Below, piece after piece: positions 24,180-32,167 of a stretch of 34,753 bases of DNA (the stretch's first letter is position 1; every line of letters starts with the position of its first letter). The translations under genes and the position numbers were made by a program. Below the pieces are notes generated by a model. The model was not told where the DNA came from and searched no databases. It saw only the letters and a program-made list of their open reading frames with translations. Source of the DNA: Pseudohaliea rubra DSM 19751 (GTDB taxonomy: Bacteria; Pseudomonadota; Gammaproteobacteria; Pseudomonadales; Halieaceae). The DNA is taken from assembly GCF_000764025.1 (NCBI RefSeq), contig NZ_KN234775.1:1-34753 (forward strand), given 5' to 3'.

Positions 24180-25115
24180 TCAGGCCACCGGCGACGGTGT
24201 CGCCGGCGGACCCAGCCCGGCGAGGGCCCGGGTAGCTGCCTCGTAGCCGATCTCCGCAAGCTCTTCGCCGCGATCAAACTCGAAGAAGCCACAGGCGCTG
24301 CGTGGAATATCCACGGTTACCGTGGGCGCGTAAGTCGCAAGCTTCATGCGTGCAATCTGCCCCTGCATGGTATCGAAGGACTTCGAGAGCAGTTCCATGG
24401 CGGAGGGCTGTGGCTCCGTGGGCTCGCTGTCGCCCAGCTGGTCACGGAAGAACTGGGCGATGCGCTCACGGTAGCTTTCGGCGTCGGCATCGGCGCTTTT
24501 TTCAACTTTCTCCGCCTTCTCAGCCCGGTGCTGCTGCCGCGCCGTCGCCCCGCGCCGGCTGCCCAGGGCGTTCAGGTTGACGGCAATGGTGGCGTCGGTG
24601 GTGTCTGTGAGCGTCGGCGCGATGGGGATGGGATTGACCAGTCCGCCGTCCACCAGCACCCGGCCCTCCTGCATGACGGGCGTGAACACCCCCGGCACGG
24701 CGCTGGAGGCGCGGATCGCGCGAAACAGCTCACCGCGGTTCAGCCAGACCTCACGCTGGGCGTTGATGTCCGTCGCAACCGCGACGAAGCCCCGGTCAAG
24801 ATCTTCAATCTGGCGCTCGCCGAGCAGTTCCCGCAGCACATCGAAGACCCGCTCACCCTTGAACAGGGAATGGCGTGTAAAGGAGACGTCGAGGAGGCGA
24901 ACCACATCGCGGCGCTCCAGGTGGAAAGCCCAGTCGCTGTAGGTGTCGAGGGCGCCCGCGGCATAGACGCCGCCGATGAGCGCCCCCATGGAGGTACCGG
25001 CGATATTGCGTATCGCATAGCCGCGATCCAGCACGGCGCGCACGACGCCGATGTGCGCATGGCCGCGGGCGCCGCCGCTGCCCAGTACAAGACTGACGCT
25101 GTGAACTTCCTTCAA
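24180..25115 (-). CDS. Patatin-like phospholipase (RssA-like)
   Basis: A 311-residue serine hydrolase. The oxyanion loop GSGGARG is at residues 12-18, the nucleophile Ser42 in GTSMG at 40-44, and the second catalytic residue Asp156 in DGG. The fold matches RssA/YchK-type patatin proteins that hydrolyse lipid acyl esters; the insertion of Lys, Glu and Ala-rich residues at about 205-235 looks like a flexible coiled segment. I chose TTG at 25115, with GGAG eight bases upstream and the family's conserved first strand directly after it; the open frame upstream runs into the TPR gene promoter. No signal peptide, so it is cytoplasmic or membrane-associated. Confidence 0.88.
   Translation of the reverse strand: MKEVHSVSLVLGSGGARGHAHIGVVRAVLDRGYAIRNIAGTSMGALIGGVYAAGALDTYSDWAFHLERRDVVRLLDVSFTRHSLFKGERVFDVLRELLGERQIEDLDRGFVAVATDINAQREVWLNRGELFRAIRASSAVPGVFTPVMQEGRVLVDGGLVNPIPIAPTLTDTTDATIAVNLNALGSRRGATARQQHRAEKAEKVEKSADADAESYRERIAQFFRDQLGDSEPTEPQPSAMELLSKSFDTMQGQIARMKLATYAPTVTVDIPRSACGFFEFDRGEELAEIGYEAATRALAGLGPPATPSPVA
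24188..24206 (+). terminator. Hairpin beyond the epmB stop
   Basis: Perfect 8-bp stem (24188-24195 with 24199-24206) and a 3-nt loop, 10 nt after the epmB stop but inside the last codons of the convergent patatin gene. No T run. Confidence 0.33.
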
Positions 25116-25200
25116 ACTGCTGGCTCCGGGCTGCTCTGCTGTCAGTATCAGCGCCGCGTCCGGCGCCGGCAAGGCCCTGCGGGCACGGGGCGCCTTCGCG

Positions 25201-25206
25201 TATACT
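25201..25206 (+). promoter_or_regulatory. Candidate -10 of the TPR-methyltransferase gene
   Basis: TATACT lies 43 bp before the ATG. No clear -35 element. Confidence 0.28.
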
Positions 25207-25248
25207 CCGCCGCTTGAACGTCCGCAGCAAGCAGGCCCGGAGCACCCC

Positions 25249-26811
25249 ATGGCAACGCGACCCCTGAGCATCGACGAGGCCCTGAAAGCCGCTGAAAAAG
25301 CCGCCCGGCGAGGCGACGCGGAACAGGCCAAGCGTCTCTACCACCAGATCCTTGCCGGCGCGCCGCAGCACAAGAAGGCCAAAAAGGCCCTGAAGGCCCT
25401 CCAGGGAGGGGTCGGTAGCGCGCGGGCACCGCTCAGTGCTGCGGACTTTCAGCGCGTGGAGGCCCTGCGCCGGAGCAACCCGTCCGCCGCCCGCAGCGAA
25501 GTTACCCGGCTCTGTCGCCTGCACCCGCAGCAGCCGGCGCTGCACAACTTTCTGGGCGTGCTGCTGAGTGAGGCCGGTGAAGCTGCGGCGGCCGCGGAGG
25601 CCTTCCAGCGAGCGCTCACGCTGGAGCCGGGCTTCACCGAAGCCTTGAACAACCTCGCCTCGGTGCTCGGCAGGCTGCGCCGCAACGACGAGGCCCTCGC
25701 CTGCTTCGAGGCGCTGCTCGAGCGCATCAAGGACGACCCGGAGCTGCACTTCAACTACGGCAATACGCTGCTGCACGCGGGGCAGCTGCACAAAGCCTGC
25801 AGCGCCTTTGCCGAGGCGCTGCAGCTCCGTCCCTTCTACCCACAGGCGCATAACAATCTAGGCAATGCGCTGCAGGCGCTCGGCGAGCGGGACCAGGCCA
25901 TCGCCAGCTATGAAAATGCGGTGGCGCTGGATCCGGACGCGCTGGACGCCCGGCGCAACCTCGCCAGCGCCCTCTACCGCGCCGAGCGCTACGCGAGCGC
26001 GGAGGCGGAATACCGCGCTGTGCTCGAACGGCACCCGGGTGACGCCAGCGCGCAGCTTGGCCTCGCCCTGGCGCTCGCCAACCGGGGGGACACGCCCGCG
26101 GCCCGGGCGGCCCTGGAGGCCGTTACTCCCGACAACCCCGGCCATGCCACCGCCAGCCACCTGCTCGCAGCACTGCGCGGTGAGCGCCGGCGCAGCGCGC
26201 CGGCGGACTACACCCGGGCCATCTTCGACAGCTATGCCGACCACTTCGAGCAGCACCTTACGGAAGAGCTGGGCTACAGCGGGCCCCGGCAGTTGCGCGA
26301 GCTGCTGGAAAAGAGCGGCGGACACGAGCGTTTTGCGCGCTTTCTCGATATCGGCTGCGGCACGGGCCTCGGGGCCGAGACCTTTGCCGATCTCACGGCG
26401 AACCGCACGGGGCTGGATCTCGCTGCCGGGATGTTGCGCAAAGCCTCGGAAAAGGGCCTTTACGACAACCTTCGCCAGGGCGACGCGGTCGCTTTTCTTA
26501 CCCGGGCCGAAGAGAGCTTCGACCTCGTCCTTGCCGCCGACGTGCTGCCCTACTGCGGCGATCTCGCGCCCCTGTTCGGCGCCATCGCCGACCGCCTCGG
26601 CCCCGGCGGAGTGTTTCTGTGCACAACAGAGAAGGCGCCGACGGGCGACTACGCGCTCCTGAGCAGCGGGCGTTTTGCCCACGGCGAGGATTACCTACTG
26701 GCGACCGCAGCTGCGGCCGGGCTGACCTTGCGGGGCAGGGAGACGGTGCCCCTGCGCCGGGAGCGCGGAGCATGGCTTGAAGGGGGCGCTTACTGCTTCG
26801 CGGCCGATTGA
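25249..26811 (+). CDS. TPR-repeat and class I SAM-dependent methyltransferase fusion protein
   Basis: A 520-residue two-part protein. Residues 8-55 are a basic helical segment; about residues 97-300 hold a run of tetratricopeptide repeats (LHNFLGVLLSEAG..., ALNNLASVLGRL..., AHNNLGNALQAL..., ARRNLASALYRA...). From about 320 (YTRAIFDSYADHFEQHL) begins a methyltransferase domain, with the SAM-binding motif DIGCGTG at 367-373 and the following acidic Asp in GLDLAAGM. This arrangement occurs in many proteobacteria, but the target is unknown; the repeats presumably bind a protein partner. GGAG precedes the ATG. It diverges from the patatin gene. Confidence 0.88.
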   Translation: MATRPLSIDEALKAAEKAARRGDAEQAKRLYHQILAGAPQHKKAKKALKALQGGVGSARAPLSAADFQRVEALRRSNPSAARSEVTRLCRLHPQQPALHNFLGVLLSEAGEAAAAAEAFQRALTLEPGFTEALNNLASVLGRLRRNDEALACFEALLERIKDDPELHFNYGNTLLHAGQLHKACSAFAEALQLRPFYPQAHNNLGNALQALGERDQAIASYENAVALDPDALDARRNLASALYRAERYASAEAEYRAVLERHPGDASAQLGLALALANRGDTPAARAALEAVTPDNPGHATASHLLAALRGERRRSAPADYTRAIFDSYADHFEQHLTEELGYSGPRQLRELLEKSGGHERFARFLDIGCGTGLGAETFADLTANRTGLDLAAGMLRKASEKGLYDNLRQGDAVAFLTRAEESFDLVLAADVLPYCGDLAPLFGAIADRLGPGGVFLCTTEKAPTGDYALLSSGRFAHGEDYLLATAAAAGLTLRGRETVPLRRERGAWLEGGAYCFAAD

Positions 26812-26853
26812 ATGTCGCGGCTTGCGATGAGGCCGGAAAGGACCGGATGAAAA

Positions 26854-26930
26854 TGGTCGGTGTGGCAGGATTTGAACCTGCGACCCCTTCCTCCCGAAGG
26901 AAGTGCGCTACCAGGCTGCGCTACACACCG
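26854..26930 (-). tRNA. tRNA-Pro (anticodon CGG)
   Basis: A 77-nt tRNA gene with encoded CCA. The acceptor arms CGGTGTG and CACACCG pair perfectly, the D arm reads GCGCAGCCTGGTAGCGC, and the T arm contains GGTTCAAATCC. The anticodon stem CTTCC/GGAAG encloses the loop TTCGGGA, giving anticodon CGG, which reads CCG proline codons, frequent in this GC-rich genome. Confidence 0.97.
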
Positions 26931-26947
26931 ATGTTCGCGGGAGCGCG

Positions 26948-26976
26948 ATAATAGCAGACCGGGACGGCATCGCCAA
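26948..26976 (-). promoter_or_regulatory. Promoter of tRNA-Pro
   Basis: Minus-strand TTGGCG (26971-26976) and TATTAT (26948-26953) are exactly 17 bp apart. The GC-rich stretch between the -10 and the tRNA is typical of stringently controlled stable-RNA promoters. Confidence 0.55.
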
Positions 26977-27043
26977 CGGCAAAGTGGCCTTGCCGCCGCG
27001 AGGGAAGTGCCAGCAGCTGTCCACAGCTTGGCCACAGGAAAAA

Positions 27044-27059
27044 ACACTACATATGGTAT
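27044..27059 (+). promoter_or_regulatory. Candidate NrdR box upstream of nrdJa
   Basis: The 16 bases at 27044-27059 match the NrdR consensus (acaCwAtATaTwGtGt) at 13 positions as I align them. NrdR represses ribonucleotide reductase operons when dATP is plentiful. The box overlaps a possible -10 (TATGGT, 27052-27057) 18 bp from TTGGCC (27028-27033). Boxes usually come in pairs one helical phase apart; I cannot find a second good copy. Confidence 0.48.
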
Positions 27060-27170
27060 GCGCTCATTAGAAAAAATCTAAATAAGGGGCCGTGGGGCTT
27101 GTCAGGGTCCGCCGTGTCGCGCAGACTGTCCGCTTGTTACGTCACACCGAGCGCAGCGGAGATAACAACC

Positions 27171-29318
27171 ATGGGAGAAGCAGTCCAGGCTTTTACGGCA
27201 GGCCCCGACATCGATGTCCAACCGGCCTCGGAGGACATCTGGGACAAGAAGTACCGCCTCAAGGACCGCGCCGGCAACCCCGTCGATGCGGATATTCTCG
27301 ACACCTACAAGCGGGTTGCCCGGGCCCTGGCCGACGCTGAGCCCACGGAAGAAAAGCAGAAGCAGTGGTTCCAGCGCTTCGTCTGGGCCCTGCAGAACGG
27401 CGCCCTGCCGGCCGGCCGGATCATCTCCAACGCCGGTGCCCAGGCCTACAAGCCCGCCACCTCGACCATCAACTGCACGGTGTCCGGATCCATCGTCGAT
27501 TCCATGGACGACATCCTGAACAAGAACCACGAAGCCGGCATGACCCTGAAAGCCGGCTGCGGCATCGGCTACGAGTTCTCAACGCTGCGTCCGAAGGGTG
27601 CTTACGTGAGCGGCGCCGGCGCCTATACCTCCGGGCCCCTGTCCTTCATGGATATCTACGACAAAATGTGCTTCACGGTCTCCTCCGCCGGCGGCCGCCG
27701 GGGGGCGCAGATGGCGACCTTCGACATCAACCACCCGGACGTACTCGACTTCATTCGCGCCAAGCGCGAGGACGGCCGCCTGCGCCAGTTCAACTTGAGC
27801 CTGCTGATCACCAGCGAATTCATTCATGCAGTGAAGGCCGACGAGCAGTGGCACCTCTCGTTCCCCATGACGGAGAAAGAAGCAACGGATTCCGGCCTCG
27901 ACCTCAAGGACCCGGAACAGGTGGTCTGGCGCCCGTTCCCGGTGATGAAAGATTACCTCTGCAACGAGCACGGCGAGGTGGCCTGCCGTGTCTACAAGAC
28001 GCTCCCGGCCCGCCGGCTCTGGGACCTCATCATGTCATCCACCTACGACTTTGCCGAGCCGGGCTTCATCCTCATTGACAAGGTCAACGAGATGAACAAC
28101 AACTGGTGGACGGAGAGCATCCGCGCCACCAATCCCTGTGGTGAGCAGCCGCTGCCACCCTACGGTTCCTGCCTGCTCGGGTCCGTGAACCTGACCCGGC
28201 TGGTACTCGATCCGTTCACAGAGAAGGCACGCTTCGACTGGGAGCGCTACCGCGAGGTGGTTGCCGTCTTCACCCGCATGCTCGACAACGTCGTCGAGAT
28301 CAACGGCCTGCCCCTCGAGGAGCAGCGCCACGAAATCACCTACAAGCGCCGCCACGGCATGGGTTTCCTCGGCCTGGGCTCCACGCTGACCATGCTCGGC
28401 ATGCGCTACGGCGACGATGAATCCGTGGCTTTCACGGAGCGGGTCGCCAGGGAAATGGCCATCTCGGGCTGGGAGCAGGCAGCCGAACTCGCCGACGAGA
28501 AGGGCCCGGCGCCGATCATGGACGACGAGTTCGTAGTCACCACGGCCATGCTGGACGCCCGCCCGGAGATGGCGCGGGACGGCATCAAAGTGGGCGACAA
28601 GGTGCCCGGTCGGGTCCTGCACGCTCGCTACAGCCGCTACATGCAGCGTATGGCAGAGGTTGCGCCGCAGCTCGTGGACCGGCTCGCTGAACAGGGCGCA
28701 CGCTTCACGCACCACAGTTCCATCGCGCCGACGGGGACGATTTCCCTGTCGCTGGCCAATAACGCCAGTAACGGTATCGAGCCCAGCTTCGCCCACCATT
28801 ACGCGCGCAACGTGATCCGCGAAGGCCGCAAGACGAAGGAGAAAGTGGACGTCTTCTCCTTTGAGTTGCTCGCGTACCGACAACTTATCAACACCAGAGC
28901 CATGCCCTACACGGAAAACGAGGACGAGCAGCTGCCGGGCTACTTCACCGTTGCCGACGATGTGACGCCAAAGCAGCACGTGGACATCCAGGCGGCGGCG
29001 CAGAAGTGGGTGGACTCTTCCATCTCCAAGACAGCCAACGTACCCACGGACTACCCCTTCGAGGACTTCAAGGACATCTACCTGTACGCCTACGAAAAGG
29101 GACTGAAAGGCTGCACTACCTTCCGCTTCAACCCGGAGGCCTTCCAGGGCGTACTGGTCAAGGACAAGGACCTCGAAAATACCACCTATGAGTTCAAGCT
29201 CGAGGACGGCACGACCGTGGAGCTCAGGGGTAATGAGGAGGTGGAATACGACGGCGAGATGCATACCGCCGCCAACCTGTTCGACGCCTTGAAAGAAGGC
29301 TACTACGGCAAGTTTTAA
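27171..29318 (+). CDS. nrdJa: Class II (B12-dependent) ribonucleotide reductase catalytic subunit NrdJa
   Basis: A 715-residue enzyme that reduces ribonucleotides to deoxyribonucleotides with adenosylcobalamin, needing no oxygen. Cys102 in STINCTVSGS and Cys648 in KGCTTFRFN are candidates for the redox pair; NPCGE at 321-325 provides the active-site Asn321, Cys323 and Glu325. SIAPTGTISL is the conserved loop. It lacks the Cys-rich tail found in one-piece NrdJ proteins, because that part is encoded by the next gene. I prefer the ATG at 27171 (GGAG upstream), although the frame opens 24 codons earlier. The 22-bp gap to nrdJb shows an operon. Arrangement is as in Pseudomonas aeruginosa. Confidence 0.95.
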   Translation: MGEAVQAFTAGPDIDVQPASEDIWDKKYRLKDRAGNPVDADILDTYKRVARALADAEPTEEKQKQWFQRFVWALQNGALPAGRIISNAGAQAYKPATSTINCTVSGSIVDSMDDILNKNHEAGMTLKAGCGIGYEFSTLRPKGAYVSGAGAYTSGPLSFMDIYDKMCFTVSSAGGRRGAQMATFDINHPDVLDFIRAKREDGRLRQFNLSLLITSEFIHAVKADEQWHLSFPMTEKEATDSGLDLKDPEQVVWRPFPVMKDYLCNEHGEVACRVYKTLPARRLWDLIMSSTYDFAEPGFILIDKVNEMNNNWWTESIRATNPCGEQPLPPYGSCLLGSVNLTRLVLDPFTEKARFDWERYREVVAVFTRMLDNVVEINGLPLEEQRHEITYKRRHGMGFLGLGSTLTMLGMRYGDDESVAFTERVAREMAISGWEQAAELADEKGPAPIMDDEFVVTTAMLDARPEMARDGIKVGDKVPGRVLHARYSRYMQRMAEVAPQLVDRLAEQGARFTHHSSIAPTGTISLSLANNASNGIEPSFAHHYARNVIREGRKTKEKVDVFSFELLAYRQLINTRAMPYTENEDEQLPGYFTVADDVTPKQHVDIQAAAQKWVDSSISKTANVPTDYPFEDFKDIYLYAYEKGLKGCTTFRFNPEAFQGVLVKDKDLENTTYEFKLEDGTTVELRGNEEVEYDGEMHTAANLFDALKEGYYGKF

Positions 29319-29340
29319 GCGCCGGGAGGGCGACCAGACA

Positions 29341-30054
29341 ATGACTACCCGCATCGACAAGAAAATCGTCAGCTATAAGGTCCGAGAGACGCAGGACGAG
29401 CAGCAGCCGGCAGAGGCCACCGCCGAAGCCGCCCAACCCGAGAGCAACGTGGTACAGATGCACGAAGCCTTCGTGCGACCGGAACGACTGGTAGGGTCGA
29501 CCTACAAAATCAAGACGCCGCTCTCCGAGCACGCCATGTACATCACCGTCAATGATGTGATCCTCAACGAGGGCACGGAGCACGAGAGCCGCCGACCCTT
29601 CGAGGTGTTCATCAACTCCAAGAACATGGAGCATTTCCAATGGGTGGTGGCGCTGACCCGCCTCATCTCTGCCATCTTCCGCAAGGGCGGTGATGCCACC
29701 TTCCTGGTGGAGGAGCTGAAGGCCGTCTTCGACCCGCGGGGCGGCTACTTCAAGAAAGGTGGCGTGTTCATGCCCTCGATCGTCGCCGAGATCGGCTATG
29801 CCATCGAGGACCACATGAAGCATATCGGTCTCATCAACTCGGACCTGGATCAGCACCAGCAGCAGTACCTGGAGAAGAAACGGCAGGAGCTGGCTGACGG
29901 GGCCAACGACGCAAAAAAGACTGAAGGCGCTGAGGCACAGGACAATCCGTTCCCGCCCAGCGCCAGCCTGTGCATGAAGTGCCACACCAAGGCCGTTGTC
30001 CTCATGGACGGCTGTATGACCTGCCTCAACTGCGCGGATTCGAAGTGCGGTTGA
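29341..30054 (+). CDS. nrdJb: Class II ribonucleotide reductase accessory subunit NrdJb
   Basis: A 237-residue partner of NrdJa carrying the part that other class II reductases have as a C-terminal domain. Residues about 50-165 (RLVGSTYKIKTPLSEHAMYITVN...INSKNMEHFQWVVALTRLISAIFRKGGDATFLVEEL) form a TSCPD-like domain. The tail has six cysteines, Cys211, 214, 225, 228, 231 and 236, arranged CxxC, CxxC and two singles, which could bind zinc and relay reducing power to the NrdJa active site. In P. aeruginosa the split enzyme needs both parts. The Gln/Ala/Glu-rich stretches at 20-40 and 180-205 look like flexible linkers. Confidence 0.95.
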   Translation: MTTRIDKKIVSYKVRETQDEQQPAEATAEAAQPESNVVQMHEAFVRPERLVGSTYKIKTPLSEHAMYITVNDVILNEGTEHESRRPFEVFINSKNMEHFQWVVALTRLISAIFRKGGDATFLVEELKAVFDPRGGYFKKGGVFMPSIVAEIGYAIEDHMKHIGLINSDLDQHQQQYLEKKRQELADGANDAKKTEGAEAQDNPFPPSASLCMKCHTKAVVLMDGCMTCLNCADSKCG

Positions 30055-30062
30055 ACTGACCG

Positions 30063-30098
30063 GGCCGCGACAGCGCCTAGGCAGGCGCTGTCGCGGCC
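30063..30098. terminator. Perfect 16-bp hairpin shared by convergent genes
   Basis: Arms at 30063-30078 and 30083-30098 are exact reverse complements around a 4-nt loop. It begins 9 nt after the nrdJb stop and includes the last codons and stop of the GGDEF gene, so it can end transcripts from both sides. There is no T run, so termination may be Rho-aided. Confidence 0.6.
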
Positions 30099-31864
30099 AT
30101 GATTCGATCTCTCCCCGCCCGCTTGCCCCGATACATCGCCTCATCCGCCTGACGGATCGCCCGGTCCAGATCCTCACCAACGGACGCAAGGCCAATGGTA
30201 AGCGTCACCGGCAGCGGACCGACGCTGGTGTCCACCGGGGCCGCGACAATCGCCTCGCGGACGCGCGCAGCGGCCCGCTCAAGCTCAGCGTAGGACAGGC
30301 CCGGGTAGACGATCACAAACTCTTCGCCCCCCCAGCGACAGGCGACGTCCATGTTGCGCACGACACCCGCAATCCGATCGGCCACGGCGCGCAGTACCTC
30401 GTCGCCCACCGCGTGGCCGAGGCGGTCGTTAGTGGCTTTGAAGCGGTCAATATCGGCGACCAGGACGCCACAGGACGTCTTTTCCCGCCGACAGCGCGCA
30501 TGCGCCGCGCCCGCCACATCCTCGAAACCCCGCCGGTTGAGCAGTCCGGTGAGGGCATCGCGGCTGGCGAGCTCGCGGATGCGCACCAGCGCGCGCTCCA
30601 GCTCATCATTCTGCTCGCGCAGGATCCCCTTCAAGCGAAGCTGCCTGCGGTAGCTGTAAAAGGCGAGCGCAACCAGGAGGACCGCCAGCAGCAGCCCGGC
30701 AGCAAGGGCCAGCAGCAGGCGGTTGCGCGCCGTCAGCCCAGACTGCTGCAGACGGTTGTTCAGCTGGAGAAGCTCGATTTCCTTTTCGGCCCGCTCCACG
30801 TCGTGACGCGCCTTGAGCTCTGCCGCAACCGCTTCCCGGCGCCGGTCGAGGCCCTTGCGCCACTCATCAAGCTGCTCGCGGTAATAGGTCGCGGCCGCTT
30901 CCGGCCGGCCCTGGGCGAAGGCCAGGTCGCCGAGGCGCTGCAGGAGCTCGCTCATGACAAGGGGCGCCCGGCCCCGCGCGAGGGCCAGTGCCAGCTCATA
31001 CTGCGCGAGGGCTGCGGCGGGTTCCTCAAGCTCCCGCTTCAAATCCCCGTAGGCCATGTGTACGCCGGCGCGCATGCGCATCGGGAAGCTGTCATCCAGC
31101 GCTTCGAGGGCACGCTGGCAGCTCTCCTCGGCAGCGCGACGGTTATCGAGCTTTACCTGGAGATCGCAGAGGTTCGCGATCCGCTCGGTGGCTTCTTGTT
31201 CAAGGCCCTGAAGCTCGGCAATCGCGAGCCCCTGACGGTGGAAATCGACGGCCCGGGACAGGTTGCCGAGGTCCCCGACCGCGCTGCCGAGGTTACCAAG
31301 GGCGGTCACCTCCAGGCTGTGATCACCGAACTGCCGGGCCAGCGCAAGGGTTTCCTCGTAGTAGCGCCGAGCCTTGAGCGGGTCGCCGGTCCACTGGTAA
31401 GCCACTCCCAGGGCGCTGACCAGCAGAGCGCGCACTTCGATGTTGTCATGGCCATCGAGGGCGTCGTTCCCCTGCAGAAAGTGGCCGATGGCCGCCGCCA
31501 TGCGCCCCTGCTCCGCATCAATAGAGCCGGCTAGAAAGCGTTGCCGGGCCAGAAAGCCGGGCTCATCAAGGGAGGTCGCCACGGCTTCAAGGGCCCGGGC
31601 ATCTTCGGTGGCAAGCTCGTAGCGGCCCAGGCGCCGGCGGACCGTGCCACGCTCGAAAAGGAGTTCAAAGCGCTCCCGGGCGTCCACCCCCGGCGCCGCA
31701 AGGCGGCGGGACAGATCCTCAAGCAGCACCTCGGTGTTTTCCCCGGCGGCGACTGGCGTCGCGGCTGTCGCGAGCGCGACACAGAACAGAAGCAACAGCC
31801 CGATCAGGCGGACCATGGCGAGGCCGCAGCGGGTAAACCATCCCCGGAGACGCTGCGGTTTCAA
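30077..31864 (-). CDS. Diguanylate cyclase with periplasmic TPR sensor domain
   Basis: A 595-residue protein. An N-terminal hydrophobic signal (about residues 17-40) is followed by tetratricopeptide repeats in the periplasm, a coiled segment (about 330-370), one membrane span (LLLALAAGLLLAVLLVALAFY) and a cytoplasmic GGDEF domain. The active site is GGEEF at 512-516, and RNMD at 503-506 lies five residues before it, the correct place for the RxxD inhibitory site, so it should make cyclic di-GMP under product inhibition. No EAL domain is present. TTG at 31864 follows GGGGA; an ATG at 31816 would still leave a signal peptide, so the start is uncertain. The DUF3094 gene lies 15 bp upstream. Confidence 0.9.
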   Translation of the reverse strand: MKPQRLRGWFTRCGLAMVRLIGLLLLFCVALATAATPVAAGENTEVLLEDLSRRLAAPGVDARERFELLFERGTVRRRLGRYELATEDARALEAVATSLDEPGFLARQRFLAGSIDAEQGRMAAAIGHFLQGNDALDGHDNIEVRALLVSALGVAYQWTGDPLKARRYYEETLALARQFGDHSLEVTALGNLGSAVGDLGNLSRAVDFHRQGLAIAELQGLEQEATERIANLCDLQVKLDNRRAAEESCQRALEALDDSFPMRMRAGVHMAYGDLKRELEEPAAALAQYELALALARGRAPLVMSELLQRLGDLAFAQGRPEAAATYYREQLDEWRKGLDRRREAVAAELKARHDVERAEKEIELLQLNNRLQQSGLTARNRLLLALAAGLLLAVLLVALAFYSYRRQLRLKGILREQNDELERALVRIRELASRDALTGLLNRRGFEDVAGAAHARCRREKTSCGVLVADIDRFKATNDRLGHAVGDEVLRAVADRIAGVVRNMDVACRWGGEEFVIVYPGLSYAELERAAARVREAIVAAPVDTSVGPLPVTLTIGLASVGEDLDRAIRQADEAMYRGKRAGRDRIMAATAPA

Positions 31865-31879
31865 GGCCCTTGTCCCCGG

Positions 31880-32110
31880 CTAATAAACACCGGCCCAACG
31901 GGCCAGGAGCTGGCTGAGCACACTGAAGGTGGTCACCACCACAACGAGCAGAATGAGCAGGCGAAGGGGCTTGAACGGCTTGCGCTCGACGGCGTTAACC
32001 CCTTTACTGAGGAACGCGTCAACTCTGGCCTGGTCCTCGGCGGAGAGCTGCGGGCCGGCATCGACGCCGGCCCCGTGCCCGTCATCATCGCGCTGCTGGT
32101 CTTCTTCCAT
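31880..32110 (-). CDS. DUF3094-family small membrane protein
   Basis: A 76-residue protein. An acidic N-terminus leads into LSAEDQARVDAFLSKGVNAVERKPFKPLRLL, the conserved core of DUF3094, then a single membrane span (about residues 51-68). The function of this family is unknown; it is found in Pseudomonas and related Gammaproteobacteria. It lies 15 bp before the diguanylate cyclase gene and 57 bp after the acyl-CoA dehydrogenase gene, all on one strand, so it may be co-transcribed with either. The ribosome binding site is weak, and the first 20 residues may not be translated. Confidence 0.8.
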   Translation of the reverse strand: MEEDQQRDDDGHGAGVDAGPQLSAEDQARVDAFLSKGVNAVERKPFKPLRLLILLVVVVTTFSVLSQLLARWAGVY

Positions 32111-32167
32111 AGCGGTATTCTACCCGCCATGACCCGGAGAAGTCGCCCCGAAAGACGGCCTAACCGG

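Noticed and set aside
27019-27036. Two DnaA-box-like nonamers (each about 7 of 9) before nrdJa
   Set aside because: Matches are imperfect and such short sites are common by chance.
26790-27047. Short minus-strand open frame across the tRNA gene
   Set aside because: It runs through tRNA-Pro and its promoter.
27171-30054. Frameshifted or broken nrdJ
   Set aside because: The two-gene layout with a new start and a 22-bp gap matches the natural NrdJa/NrdJb split known in Pseudomonas.
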